A DNA stretch of 57,139 bases, taken from a virus. Where the stretch lies: positions 1 through 57,139 of the IMG/VR virus record IMGVR_UViG_3300047554_000764; one strand, 5' to 3'. Every line of letters starts with the position of its first letter. Position 1 is the stretch's first letter. Under the pieces are notes generated by a model. That model had not been told where the DNA came from. It saw only the letters and a program-made list of their open reading frames with translations, and made no database searches. This document shows, in pieces, positions 46,083-55,214 of the stretch. Made by a program: the position numbers and the translations under genes.

Positions 46083-48052
46083 TGACTAGACAGCGAAAAT
46101 TCTGGATAATGGACTATGAAACCATTATCAATTGTTTTGTTGCTGTTTTTAGGTCTTATGATTCTGATGAACAACACATCTTTGTGATTGGTAAACAACG
46201 CAATGATACTTATGAGTTTATTAGATTTTTACTTGAAAATCAGCAAAATAGAGATTGGCATTTTGGTTACAATAACTTAGCGTTTGACGCGCAGATTACT
46301 GAACATATTCTTGAGAACTTAGATTTTTACTCTGGTCTTCAGGGTGAAGAATTTGCAGCAAGAATTTATGCTTATGTAAAAACTATTATTGACAAGTCTA
46401 ACAGGGGTGAATTCCTTGATTATCCAGAATTTAAGCTTACTATTCCATGTGTAGATATATTTAAGCTGAACCATTGGGACAGTAATGCAAAACGTACTTC
46501 TCTAAAATGGGTTCAGTTTTCTATGGATTGGTTTAATGTAGAAGAGATGCCTCATCCACATAATCAACCAGTAGAAGATCAAGAAACACTGGATATGGTT
46601 GTTAACTACTGTATCAATGACGTACTCTCAACAAAAGAAATCTTTATACTAAAGAATCCAAAAGGAGAGCAAGTAATGGCAAGTCAGATCAACCTTAGAG
46701 CTGAACTGAGTGCCACATATAACCTTTCTTTGCACAGTGCAAGTGAACCTCGCATAAGTAAAGAAATGTTCTTACACTTCTTGAGTGATAAGTTAGGAAG
46801 AAACAAAAATGATATTAAAATAATGAAGACAGAACGTCCTTTTGTTACTGTAAGAGATATCATTTTACCTTTTGTTGAATTTCAAACTCCTGAGTTTAAA
46901 GCTGTACACAACTGGTTCAAAAGTCTAGTTGTTGATACATCAATAAACACTGAAAAAGAAGAAGCGGGTCCTAAATATAGGATGAATTTCAAAAACACGC
47001 CTACAGATTATGGATTGGGTGGACTACATGGTTGTATTAAATCTGGTATATATGAAGCTACACCTGGAAAAAAGATTCTGAGTGCTGACGTTACTTCATT
47101 TTATCCAAATTTAGCAATTAAAAACAACTGGTCCCCTGCTCATTTACCAAAAGAAGAGTTCTGTGAACTGTATGAGTGGTTCTTTGAAGAGCGTAAGAAG
47201 TACCCAAAATCTTCTCCACTAAACTACTTATTTAAGATTATTCTTAACTCAACTTATGGTTTAAGTAAGAACAAGTATTCTTTCCTATATGATCCTGAGT
47301 TTACATTCAGAATTACTGTGAATGGACAATTACTTCTTAGTATGCTGTATGAGATGATTGCAACTAGAATTCCTGGTGCAATTCCATTGATGCAAAATAC
47401 GGATGGTCTTGAATTTCTTGTAGATGAGGAACATGAATCTAAGTTTTATGACATATGCAAAGAGTGGGAAGCATTAACTCAATTACAACTTGAAACTGTT
47501 GAATACCAGAAAATGATTATTGGTGATGTAAATAACTACATTGCAATATACAAAGATGGTAAAACAAAGTGTAAAGGACGTTTTGAGTTTGATGAATTAG
47601 CACTACATAAGAACAAATCTTTACTGATTGTTCCTAAAGCTTGGTATGCTTATTTTGTTAAAGGAAAAGATCCAGCAGAATTCTTAAAAGAAAACCGCAA
47701 CATCTATGATTATTGCGTTGGTGCAAAACTTAGAGGTGACTGGTATTTTGAAGAAAGAGGATTCAAAAATGGTGAATATGTAACAAACAAACTTCAAAAG
47801 TTAGTGCGTTACTATATTTCTGAGAATGGAATTAAAATTATCAAGTGCAACCCAGATGGCAGGGAAATCCAACTGGAGAGTGGAAAAGCTCTTCAAACAA
47901 TCTTCAATAAATTTGAAGACAAACCATGGGAAGAATACAAGGTAGATGAAAAGTTTTATCTAGATAAGATCTATGAAGAGATTAAAAAGATAGAAAAAAC
48001 ATCTGATGTTCTTCCTCCACATATGCAATTAACACAATTATCTCTCTTTTAA
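46082..48052 (+). CDS. polB: Family B DNA polymerase
   Basis: 656 aa. The 3'-5' exonuclease shows Exo I WIMDYET (D11, E13), Exo II FGYNNLAFDAQ (about 61-71) and an Exo III-like YCINDVL. The polymerase has motif A SADVTSFYPNLA (about 333-344), motif B KIILNSTYGLSK (about 381-392) and motif C QNTDGLEF (about 438-445, NTD for DTD). There is no sign of terminal-protein-primed insertions, and with primase and helicase present the fork is conventional. It is the phage replicase. crAss-like phages carry either PolA or PolB; this one has PolB. Confidence 0.95.
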   Translation: MTRQRKFWIMDYETIINCFVAVFRSYDSDEQHIFVIGKQRNDTYEFIRFLLENQQNRDWHFGYNNLAFDAQITEHILENLDFYSGLQGEEFAARIYAYVKTIIDKSNRGEFLDYPEFKLTIPCVDIFKLNHWDSNAKRTSLKWVQFSMDWFNVEEMPHPHNQPVEDQETLDMVVNYCINDVLSTKEIFILKNPKGEQVMASQINLRAELSATYNLSLHSASEPRISKEMFLHFLSDKLGRNKNDIKIMKTERPFVTVRDIILPFVEFQTPEFKAVHNWFKSLVVDTSINTEKEEAGPKYRMNFKNTPTDYGLGGLHGCIKSGIYEATPGKKILSADVTSFYPNLAIKNNWSPAHLPKEEFCELYEWFFEERKKYPKSSPLNYLFKIILNSTYGLSKNKYSFLYDPEFTFRITVNGQLLLSMLYEMIATRIPGAIPLMQNTDGLEFLVDEEHESKFYDICKEWEALTQLQLETVEYQKMIIGDVNNYIAIYKDGKTKCKGRFEFDELALHKNKSLLIVPKAWYAYFVKGKDPAEFLKENRNIYDYCVGAKLRGDWYFEERGFKNGEYVTNKLQKLVRYYISENGIKIIKCNPDGREIQLESGKALQTIFNKFEDKPWEEYKVDEKFYLDKIYEEIKKIEKTSDVLPPHMQLTQLSLF

Positions 48053-48053
48053 T

Positions 48054-48884
48054 ATGAAAAGAACAATGAGCGGAATGCAAGCGTATTCCAAAATGATTGG
48101 TGCAGGATTACCTGCAAAAACTGACACATACACGCCAATTGCTCACAGTAATGTGATCAATAGAGTGCGTTCTGAAATCACAAATGCTGGTTTCATCATT
48201 ACAGGTGAAGAGTATCGTTGTTCAAATGATGCTCAGGTAGCCGTAGGAACCTTCAGGATGAATTATAAAGCTGATCCAGACATTGAGTTGTCTGCCAACT
48301 TTTTAAACTCTTACAACAAGCAATATGCGTTTCGTTTCAACCTTGGTGGACTTGTAAAAGTTTGCAACAATGGTATGATGCTTAACAATAACAAATTTGG
48401 TGCGTACAAACGCGTACATAAAGGTGCTGCTGACTTGTTAGCTGAAGGTAAAATTGGCGAGTTTATTAAAGACTCAGAATTATACTGGGAAAACCTTGTT
48501 GAACATAAGGATAAGATGAAAGATGTACTTCTTACATCTACTGCTCAACATGATTTGTTAGGTGAATTGTTTTTCAAAAAGAAAATTTTGAACACAATGC
48601 AGCTCAATCAAATTCGTACTGAGTTGGAAAAACCAAGTTTTGAGTACAAAGTTGACTCTGATAGTGCTTGGGCGTTATATAATCACATAACACTTTCACT
48701 AAAAGATTCTCATCCGTCTACATGGATGGATGATCAAGTAGCTGTTCATGAAGTTTTTGCAAATATGCTTGGACTTGAGCACACCTTTGATGAAGAAACT
48801 GAAGCAATTTCTATAGTAGAAGCAGAACCTTCAGTTTATGAAGTCAAAACTGAGGAGGAAATTTTTGAAATTACTCCATTTTAA
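48054..48884 (+). CDS. Conserved-looking protein, DUF932-like
   Basis: 276 aa. NAGFIITGEEYRCSNDAQVAVGTFRM, then LGGLVKVCNNGMMLNNN and helices after it resemble the phage/plasmid DUF932 family. No enzymatic motif. Starts 1 nt after the polymerase stop and precedes a hairpin, so it closes that operon. Role unknown; related proteins are often plasmid- or phage-borne and linked to replication. Confidence 0.68.
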   Translation: MKRTMSGMQAYSKMIGAGLPAKTDTYTPIAHSNVINRVRSEITNAGFIITGEEYRCSNDAQVAVGTFRMNYKADPDIELSANFLNSYNKQYAFRFNLGGLVKVCNNGMMLNNNKFGAYKRVHKGAADLLAEGKIGEFIKDSELYWENLVEHKDKMKDVLLTSTAQHDLLGELFFKKKILNTMQLNQIRTELEKPSFEYKVDSDSAWALYNHITLSLKDSHPSTWMDDQVAVHEVFANMLGLEHTFDEETEAISIVEAEPSVYEVKTEEEIFEITPF

Positions 48885-48900
48885 TTGTTAATGACAAAAG

Positions 48901-48927
48901 ACAGGGGCCTAAAAACCCCTGTTCTAT
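48901..48927 (+). terminator. Weak terminator hairpin
   Basis: ACAGGGG and CCCCTGT form a 7-bp stem with an 8-nt loop, but the 3' tract is only TCTATTGTTTA. Probably partial termination after the DUF932-like gene. Confidence 0.55.
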
Positions 48928-48957
48928 TGTTTACAGTAAACCATAAACTATAAACAA

Positions 48958-49125
48958 ATGATAGACATTATCAAAGAGGCTTATTTAAAAGTCAAAAACA
49001 GAAACACATCATTAAACAGAGTACGACTTCTCAGAAGGTATTTGAGAATGAGGTACAGACTTGACATTTCAAAACCCAGTTTAATAACCAGACTAAGAGA
49101 ATGGAAAAAAGAAAACAACCAGTAA
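48958..49125 (+). CDS. Small basic protein
   Basis: 55 aa, ATG 48958 to TAA 49123, very basic (about a dozen Arg) with an amphipathic helix (NRVRLLRRYLRMRYRLD). It overlaps the dNMP kinase start by 25 nt. Likely nucleic-acid-binding; no family. Confidence 0.55.
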   Translation: MIDIIKEAYLKVKNRNTSLNRVRLLRRYLRMRYRLDISKPSLITRLREWKKENNQ

Positions 49126-49835
49126 GACTGATAGGAATATCAGGAAAGATTGGTTCAGGAAAAGATACTTTTGCTGAGCTAATTAAGATTATTGTAAGCA
49201 CTCCTTACTTGACTGACGCTACAATTGAGCACTATTTAAAAATGCCAAATCCAAATGTTATTAAAACAGAATGGACAGTAAAGAAATTTGCTGGCAAATT
49301 AAAAGAAGTTGCTTCATTACTCACAGGAATACCTGTTTACAAATTTGAAGACCAAGAATTTAAGAAATCACTTTTAGGTGAAGAATGGGCAACACCCACA
49401 ACATCTAGTCCTCTTAACGCTGTTGAACCTTTTAAAGACATTACGTTTTTAGAGATGATGAGTGTACGTGAGTTTTTACAAAAACTTGGAACTGAAGCTA
49501 TGCGCAACGGATTACATACAAACACTTGGGTTAACGCCACATTTGCAACGTATAACAATACAAGCAGATGGTTAATTACAGATGTGCGTTTTCCAAATGA
49601 AGCAGAAGCTGTAAAACAAAAAGGAGGACTTCTTGTTAGAATTAATAGAAATTCTGACACAGGAGATCATCCATCAGAAACATCGCTTGACAATTATGAT
49701 TTTGAAATCACAATTGACAACACAGGCACATTACAAGAATTAATTACCAAAACCAAAGAATTCTGTGAAACATTTAATCTTATTCCTCCACTAGAAGAAG
49801 AAGACTTTCCTGCTCACACTGAAGGATTCTTTTAA
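49101..49835 (+). CDS. Deoxynucleoside monophosphate kinase
   Basis: 244 aa. P-loop GKIGSGKDT (15-23), base-binding helix with KEVASLL, LID-region Glu/Arg-rich block REFLQKLGTEAMRNGLHTNTW, then the phage dNMP-kinase hallmark TDVRFPNEAEA (about 158-168) and NRNSDTGDHPSE. T4 gp1 is the reference. It phosphorylates dTMP, dGMP and 5-substituted dCMP, so it feeds polymerase with the output of ThyX and NrdAB. Overlaps the small basic gene before it. Confidence 0.88.
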   Translation: MEKRKQPVRLIGISGKIGSGKDTFAELIKIIVSTPYLTDATIEHYLKMPNPNVIKTEWTVKKFAGKLKEVASLLTGIPVYKFEDQEFKKSLLGEEWATPTTSSPLNAVEPFKDITFLEMMSVREFLQKLGTEAMRNGLHTNTWVNATFATYNNTSRWLITDVRFPNEAEAVKQKGGLLVRINRNSDTGDHPSETSLDNYDFEITIDNTGTLQELITKTKEFCETFNLIPPLEEEDFPAHTEGFF

Positions 49836-49846
49836 ATCCAAAAGCT

Positions 49847-50176
49847 ATGCTTGACAAAAACAAACTTTATTTAGTGTTAGATCCTGAAGGACATAATGTA
49901 GAATATACAATTCATGTTCCTGCAGATGAAGACCTCTATGTTATGAGAAGGTCTAAAAGTAGTACCTGGTCTGATCATGTTCAAGATGAAATAATAATGA
50001 CTGTATTTAATACAGGAAATGGTTATAGAATCAAATGGGAAGAAAAGACTGGTAAAGTATTGGATTATTCTCAGATTGCTGAACTGACAATTATGCTAAA
50101 CTTCATTAACCATAATGAGACTATGCCTAACAAGTATACAATTGTTGATGCTGATGATATTGTAGAACTGGTTTAA
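49847..50176 (+). CDS. Hypothetical protein
   Basis: 109 aa, beta-rich N-half (HNVEYTIHVPADED), acidic C-terminus, no motif. Ends at a strong bidirectional terminator, so it is the last gene of the rightward block. Confidence 0.65.
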   Translation: MLDKNKLYLVLDPEGHNVEYTIHVPADEDLYVMRRSKSSTWSDHVQDEIIMTVFNTGNGYRIKWEEKTGKVLDYSQIAELTIMLNFINHNETMPNKYTIVDADDIVELV

Positions 50177-50178
50177 AA

Positions 50179-50210
50179 CGAAAATCCCCCTGAAAAGGGG
50201 GACTTTCTAC
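50179..50210. terminator. Bidirectional terminator between converging blocks
   Basis: TCCCCC and GGGGGA enclose a 6-nt loop, with A4 before and a T-rich end after. It would stop the rightward dNMP-kinase operon and the leftward lysis operon. Confidence 0.85.
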
Positions 50211-50258
50211 AGAAGAAGAAACCAACTAAACTATTGAAGTATAGCTTTTTTTAATATT

Positions 50259-50912
50259 TTAAGATAAGCTTTTCAGCATCTCTATCATTTTTGGGTGTGG
50301 ATATATATCAACTTTGTCTTTTCTTACAGAGTTATGTGTGTAAATACCCGCTTCACCTTTAAGAGCTCTTGGAGTAATGTCCCAAATGTCTTCATTATAA
50401 GATAAGGGAATTTGATAAGTTTCCTTCCATAAGAGCAATAATTCTTTTACACTTGCAATTTGAGCATCTGTATAATTGTGAAAATACTTGTATCCTTTAT
50501 AGGGTTTTTCCAATGTACAAACCTCATCTGCAGGTACTTCTCTATTGACATAATTGTAAAACTTGCCGTCTTTTAAAGTAAGTTGGCCCCAGTTGCAAAT
50601 CTCAATACCAATTGATATCTTATCAAGGCTTTGGTACTTAACGCCATGTTTTGTAAAAATCTCTTGCTTTAATCCTAGATGGTAAGCCCAGAATTTAGAA
50701 CTGTATCCCTGAACAATTTGACCATCAACTGTATTTTTTCCCTTACCAGAAATGGCTACACATGTTGCAATTCTTTCTGAATTAGAGGACCATCCTGCAA
50801 ATACCTGTTCACCACTTGCGTTACCTGCAGTGTGATGTAAAAAGATTTGTTTTTTAGGATGCTGTTCTTGAAAGTATTGACTTGTTGGGAACTCAACTTG
50901 TTTAATATTCAT
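50259..50912 (-). CDS. N-acetylmuramoyl-L-alanine amidase (endolysin)
   Basis: 217 aa, Amidase_2/PGRP fold. Zinc ligand and catalytic residues: HHTAG (H26, H27), WAYHLG (about 75-80), the IGIEICNWG strand (about 109-117) and, near the end, THNSVRKDKVDIYPHP (about 187-202), which supplies His, Lys and Asp. It cleaves the amide bond between MurNAc and the stem peptide. No signal peptide, so it needs a holin, found upstream in the same operon. The 2-nt spacing to the spanin-like gene supports a lysis cassette. Confidence 0.92.
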   Translation of the reverse strand: MNIKQVEFPTSQYFQEQHPKKQIFLHHTAGNASGEQVFAGWSSNSERIATCVAISGKGKNTVDGQIVQGYSSKFWAYHLGLKQEIFTKHGVKYQSLDKISIGIEICNWGQLTLKDGKFYNYVNREVPADEVCTLEKPYKGYKYFHNYTDAQIASVKELLLLWKETYQIPLSYNEDIWDITPRALKGEAGIYTHNSVRKDKVDIYPHPKMIEMLKSLS

Positions 50913-50914
50913 GG

Positions 50915-51532
50915 TTAATCTTTTTTAAGTTTAATTTTCCAGTACATTGAAAAGCCAAAATATGGTTGCAAGTTCTGAGAAATCCCAGTATGCAATCCAT
51001 ATATCTGATCTTTTTTGTTTTTGTAAAGTAAACCAGTTTGTAAATTAGATAACCCAAGACCATTGTCTATAGAAATTCCACCTCCTATATACAATTGCCT
51101 GCGTGGTTGAGGAAGCACTGTAGCTACAACAGTTGGTAACTTATAATTGTGCTTATATAACCTAGTCTTAATGTTGTTGTATTGAATAGTATCTGTTACA
51201 ACAATAAATCCAAGAGTATCCAGTTGTACTGAATCACGATATATATTTCTTGTTCCATAGTTCTTTGCTAAAAGTTCATATTGAATTTTAAGTTTGTCAT
51301 AATTTGTGTCTGGAACAAAAACACTGTCACCAGGTAGAAAAGTAGTGTCTCTCAGAATTAAAGGTACACGTTTTGTTTCTGTTTTAGTGACTGTTTTCCA
51401 AATTGTATCATAAACAACTTCAGCTTTACCTGGTTTTAGACCAGTAATATTACCTGAAGGTGTACATGATCGCTGTAAAAGAATTATGAAAACTAGTACT
51501 GCAATAACTATTAAATAAATTCGTTGGCTCAT
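50915..51532 (-). CDS. Membrane-anchored spanin-like protein (DUF6808-like)
   Basis: 205 aa. MSQRIYLIVIAVLVFIILLQRSC is a membrane anchor or signal with a possible lipobox cysteine at 23. A soluble periplasmic-size domain follows, rich in Thr/Val strands (DTIWKTVTKTETKRV). The C-terminal 45 residues are beta hairpins ending in WKIKLKKD, which look like an outer-membrane-barrel tail. Small phage proteins with this N-terminal anchor are known to me as DUF6808. In a cassette with holin and amidase a spanin-type role (joining inner and outer membranes) is the best guess. Confidence 0.6.
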   Translation of the reverse strand: MSQRIYLIVIAVLVFIILLQRSCTPSGNITGLKPGKAEVVYDTIWKTVTKTETKRVPLILRDTTFLPGDSVFVPDTNYDKLKIQYELLAKNYGTRNIYRDSVQLDTLGFIVVTDTIQYNNIKTRLYKHNYKLPTVVATVLPQPRRQLYIGGGISIDNGLGLSNLQTGLLYKNKKDQIYGLHTGISQNLQPYFGFSMYWKIKLKKD

Positions 51533-51550
51533 TGGTTTTATTTTTTTTTG

Positions 51551-51823
51551 TTAGACTTCTGGGTCAGGTTCCTTTTTATCTGGTTTCTTGTAAGAGAATT
51601 TATCAAAAGTGTCAGCTCCCATACCTATTGCTGTAATCACCATTACTGCATTGATTAAATCAGCTGAAGGTTTAAAATCAGGTTTCATAGCACTGATTGT
51701 CATCGTTACACACAAAAACAAAGCACCTATAATAGCAATCACAGGTTTTACAGAAACTGCACCTCTTTCATCTTTGGTGAGTTCATGTATCCACTTTCTT
51801 AATGATGTAAGATATTTTCTCAT
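51551..51823 (-). CDS. Holin-like protein, two transmembrane helices
   Basis: 90 aa. Basic N-terminus (RKYLTSLRKW), helices at about 26-46 and 57-74, and an acidic-basic C-terminal tail (KKPDKKEPDPEV). Size and topology fit a class II holin, which would let the signal-less amidase through the membrane. It is followed in the operon by the spanin-like gene and the amidase. Holins have no conserved motif, so the role is inferred from context. Confidence 0.7.
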   Translation of the reverse strand: MRKYLTSLRKWIHELTKDERGAVSVKPVIAIIGALFLCVTMTISAMKPDFKPSADLINAVMVITAIGMGADTFDKFSYKKPDKKEPDPEV

Positions 51824-51829
51824 GATTTA

Positions 51830-52171
51830 TTATTTTCTTTTTTTAGGAACAGGTACTAACTCATATTCCTCATCTTTGTAGATGGCCGTTTGTCTCTCTT
51901 TTGTGTTTTGTGGTGAATTACCAGAATTTGGATCTGATGGTTGTGATTGTGTAAAAACATAGTTTTTAAGAATCTTTACATCATCTTCTAGCTGTTCAAT
52001 TTTAACTCTGTCAGCGCTTTGTTGGGTAAGTAAAAGTTTAACGTCATTGCGCATTTCCGTCACATCTCTCCAGAGTAACATGCCTACAATGCCAATAAGA
52101 ACAGGACTAGCCCACTCTTTAAGTATGCTAATAACCTCTTCTTTAGGATAAGACCCTCTATTTTTTTCCAT
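51830..52171 (-). CDS. Membrane protein with coiled coil, lysis operon
   Basis: 113 aa. One hydrophobic helix at about 20-34 (WASPVLIGIVGMLLW), then a coiled coil (MRNDVKLLLTQQSADRVKIEQLEDDVKILKNYV, in parts) and a polar tail of about 40 residues ending PKKRK. The layout fits an antiholin or an inner-membrane spanin. It overlaps the previous gene by 14 nt and lies 7 nt before the holin-like gene. Confidence 0.65.
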   Translation of the reverse strand: MEKNRGSYPKEEVISILKEWASPVLIGIVGMLLWRDVTEMRNDVKLLLTQQSADRVKIEQLEDDVKILKNYVFTQSQPSDPNSGNSPQNTKERQTAIYKDEEYELVPVPKKRK

Positions 52172-52418
52172 TTTTGTAAGAATATAAGTTTATAAAACAA
52201 TAAATTATACTCCTACCTCTCTCATATATAATATAGTCAATTATCTCTAAACTCCAAAAATAAACTGCTATAATTTCTTTGTCTTTAAAAATAAATTCAT
52301 GATCTTTGTTCTCCCTATGAACTTTTTTGATTTTGACAAAATTGCTTCTAATTGTCTTGGCAATGACAGCTAGAATTTGTATATTATTTGAGTGGTTCTT
52401 CCTATAAGAATCATTCAT
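52158..52418 (-). CDS. Hypothetical first gene of the lysis operon
   Basis: 86 aa, rich in Ile/Lys/Tyr, ending YSYKNGKK. The codon pattern looks real and its stop overlaps the next start by 14 nt. No membrane helix or motif recognised. The shadow of a plus-strand hairpin right upstream leaves some doubt. Confidence 0.5.
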   Translation of the reverse strand: MNDSYRKNHSNNIQILAVIAKTIRSNFVKIKKVHRENKDHEFIFKDKEIIAVYFWSLEIIDYIIYERGRSIIYCFINLYSYKNGKK

Positions 52419-52420
52419 TC

Positions 52421-52457
52421 AACCTGGAAAGCTTTAAAACTTTGCCAGGTTTTTTTG
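52421..52457 (+). terminator. Rightward terminator without an obvious gene
   Basis: AACCTGG-AAAG and CTTTG-CCAGGTT form a long stem with an 8-nt loop and T7. It points rightward, but no rightward gene ends before it, so it may stop antisense transcription before nrdB or end a short RNA. Confidence 0.7.
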
Positions 52458-52519
52458 CCAATAACGTACTGTGTATCAGTATTTTACCTTTTAAAAATTA
52501 ACAATTAATATAAACAACC

Positions 52520-53494
52520 ATGGGTATTTTTGACAAACGTGTGGCATTCAAGCCCTATGAGTATCCTGAAATTATCAAATTCAGAGATGCCATTAAACAC
52601 AGTCGCTGGGATGTAGAAGAGTTTAACTTTGACTCTGATGCATTTGACTTTAAACACAAACTCACAAATGCTGAAAAGGAAGCAATCAAGCGTACTTTAT
52701 TAGCCATCTCACAGATTGAAGTATCTGTGAAGACATTCTGGGCAAAACTTGGTGATCATATTCCTAAGCCAGAATTTAATTCAGTTGGAATTACATTTGC
52801 AGAAAATGAAGTTGTCCATTCTGAAGCTTACTCAAAATTACTAGAAGTACTTGGTTTAAACAATGAGTTTGATATGTTACTGCAGAATCCTGTTATTGGA
52901 GGAAGAGTTGATTATCTTACAAAGTATTTAAAGAACTCTGGTGAAAACGCAAAACAAGTTTACACTCTTAACTTGGCATTGTTCTCAATGTTTATTGAAA
53001 ATGTTTCATTATTTAGTCAATTTGCAATTGTTAAATCTTTTATTGAAAAGAAAAACATGCTTAAAGAGGTTGATACCGTGATTGAAGCAACAATGAAAGA
53101 AGAGATTATTCACGCACAGTTAGGAATGCATGTAATCAATTTAATTAAAAAAGAGTATCCTGAATGGTTTGACCAAGATTTTTATGACAAGATTTACAGG
53201 GCTTGTAAAAAAGCTTTTGATGCTGAAGTAAAAATTATTGACTGGATTTTTGAAGAAGGGACCATTGACAGTGTTTCTAAAGAAGCTGTTATTGAGTTTA
53301 TCAAATCTAGGTTTAACTCATCATTAGTTGCCATTGGTGGCAAAGAACTATTTGAGATTGATCAAGAAGTATTAGGCGAACTATACTGGATGATTGAAGC
53401 AATCTATGGATATGTACGCAATGACTTCTTTAATACTCAAGGAACTAACTACACTAAATTTCAAAAATCTATAACAAGTAAAGACTTATTTTAA
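52520..53494 (+). CDS. nrdB: Ribonucleotide reductase class I, small subunit
   Basis: 324 aa, usual length. Metal ligands of the diiron or dimetal site: E67 in SQIEVSV, E97 and H100 in AENEVVHSEAY with radical tyrosine Y104, E160 in MFIENV, and E195/H198 in KEEIIHAQ. The C-terminal FQKSITSKDLF tail docks to NrdA. It generates the radical that NrdA uses to reduce ribonucleotides. Coupled to nrdA (1-nt gap). A weak promoter (TTTG 52454, TATTTTAC 52480) lies upstream. Confidence 0.95.
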   Translation: MGIFDKRVAFKPYEYPEIIKFRDAIKHSRWDVEEFNFDSDAFDFKHKLTNAEKEAIKRTLLAISQIEVSVKTFWAKLGDHIPKPEFNSVGITFAENEVVHSEAYSKLLEVLGLNNEFDMLLQNPVIGGRVDYLTKYLKNSGENAKQVYTLNLALFSMFIENVSLFSQFAIVKSFIEKKNMLKEVDTVIEATMKEEIIHAQLGMHVINLIKKEYPEWFDQDFYDKIYRACKKAFDAEVKIIDWIFEEGTIDSVSKEAVIEFIKSRFNSSLVAIGGKELFEIDQEVLGELYWMIEAIYGYVRNDFFNTQGTNYTKFQKSITSKDLF

Positions 53495-53495
53495 C

Positions 53496-55145
53496 ATGGC
53501 AACAAAAATGGACTGGTACACCCCCCTCAGTGAAGAATTTATGGGAAGAGGGTATTTTCACAACAACGAATCTATTGAAGATAGAATTGAATCAATTGCT
53601 AATCTAGTTGGCAAAACTTACAATGACAAAACATTAACAGAAAAAGTCAAAGACTACATTGAAAAAGGATACTATGTATTACCATCTCCTGTTTGGAGCA
53701 ATGTAGGAACTGGACGTGGTTCTGGTATCTCATGTTTTAACACCCACATTAGTGATAGTATTGAGTCTATTGTAAAAGCTAATGCTGAAGTAGGCATGCT
53801 TTGCAAAATTGGAGGAGGAACTTCTGGTTATTTTGGCGATTTGCGTCCAGCAGGTACAGCAATTTCAACTGGTGGTGAAACTCATGGAGCTGTACATTTT
53901 ATGCAAATGTTTGATGTTACAAAAAATGTAATTTCTCAAGGTAATGTAAGACGCGGTGAGTTTGCTGCGTATCTAGATATTACTCATGGTGATATTAAAG
54001 ATTTTTTGAGAATCAATGGTGAAGGGCATAAACTACAGCGTTTTCCTTTTGGAGTTTGTGTAAATGACAAATGGCTTGAAGAAATGAAAGCTGGTGATAT
54101 GGACAAGCGTGAACTTTGGGCAATGGTAATTGACAGTAGAAACAGAACAGGATTCCCTTATATTTTCTTTTCTGACAACGTTAATAACAATACTGTTGAT
54201 GTATATACAGATACAGAAGCCCGCATCAATTCTTCTAACATGTGTACTGAAATTTTACTTCCTTCTACTGAAGAAGAATCATTTGTGTGTGATCTTGTTG
54301 GAATGAACCTTGTCAAGTTTGATGAGTGGAAAGACACAGATGCTGTTAGAATTGCTGTTTATATTGCAGATGCTGTACTAGAAGAATTTATTCAAGCTTA
54401 TTCAAACAAACCTTTCATTGAACGCGCAATACGTTTTGCCAAAAGACATAGAGCTATTGGAATAGGAGCATCAGGATATCACTCATACTTGCAAAGTAAA
54501 ATGATTCCTTTTGAGTCTATGGAAGCAAAAATGACAAATAACTTGATCTTTAAAACAATTCAAGATCAAGCTTGGGCTGCGTCAGCTGAAATGGCTGAGA
54601 AATATGGTGAGCCTGAAGTTTTAAAAGGATATGGAAGACGTCACACAACATTGACAGCTGTGGCTCCTAACACATCTTCTTCTTTCATCATGGGTCAACA
54701 GTCACAAAGTATTGAACCATATACAAGTAACTACTACATCAAAAAGACAGCAAAAGTTAAGCATGCTGTAAAGAATCCTTATCTTAAAGAACTTCTTGCT
54801 GAAAAAGGTAAAGATACTATGGAAGTATGGGAATCAATTTTACAAAAGGCAGGAAGTGTTCAACACTTGTCCTTTTTATCAGAAGATGAAAAACTTGTAT
54901 TCAGAACTTTTATGGAAATTTCTCAGATGGAAATTATTATTCAAGCTTCAACTCGTCAAAAATACATTGACCAGGGTCAAAGTTTGAACTTGATGATTCA
55001 CCCCCAAACTCCTACTAAAGATATCAATACTTTGTTGTTAAAAGCTCATGAACTGGGAATCAAAACTTTGTATTACCAGTTAGGACAAAACGCAGCACAA
55101 GAATTTGCAAGAGATATTCTTTCTTGTGAATCATGTGCAGGATAA
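53496..55145 (+). CDS. nrdA: Ribonucleotide reductase class I, large subunit
   Basis: 549 aa, shorter than host NrdA (about 750) because the N-terminal ATP cone is absent; allosteric activity control is thus probably lost. Catalytic residues: C80 in ISCFNT, N248-M-C250-T-E252 (thiyl radical Cys and partners), C265 in SFVCDL, YY near 520 in TLYYQLG, and C-terminal CESCAG as the redox pair that takes electrons from thioredoxin. Works with NrdB to make dNDPs. A hairpin follows. Confidence 0.95.
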   Translation: MATKMDWYTPLSEEFMGRGYFHNNESIEDRIESIANLVGKTYNDKTLTEKVKDYIEKGYYVLPSPVWSNVGTGRGSGISCFNTHISDSIESIVKANAEVGMLCKIGGGTSGYFGDLRPAGTAISTGGETHGAVHFMQMFDVTKNVISQGNVRRGEFAAYLDITHGDIKDFLRINGEGHKLQRFPFGVCVNDKWLEEMKAGDMDKRELWAMVIDSRNRTGFPYIFFSDNVNNNTVDVYTDTEARINSSNMCTEILLPSTEEESFVCDLVGMNLVKFDEWKDTDAVRIAVYIADAVLEEFIQAYSNKPFIERAIRFAKRHRAIGIGASGYHSYLQSKMIPFESMEAKMTNNLIFKTIQDQAWAASAEMAEKYGEPEVLKGYGRRHTTLTAVAPNTSSSFIMGQQSQSIEPYTSNYYIKKTAKVKHAVKNPYLKELLAEKGKDTMEVWESILQKAGSVQHLSFLSEDEKLVFRTFMEISQMEIIIQASTRQKYIDQGQSLNLMIHPQTPTKDINTLLLKAHELGIKTLYYQLGQNAAQEFARDILSCESCAG

Positions 55146-55155
55146 TTTATTTGAG

Positions 55156-55182
55156 TTAGTGGTCGCAATTTGCGACCTCTAA
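55156..55182 (+). terminator. Terminator after nrdA
   Basis: GGTCGCA and TGCGACC with a 3-nt loop, extended by TTAG/CTAA across one mismatch. The 3' end is only moderately T-rich. Confidence 0.65.
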
Positions 55183-55214
55183 TTCTTAACTTTGAATTTT
55201 AAAAACCAATTTAC

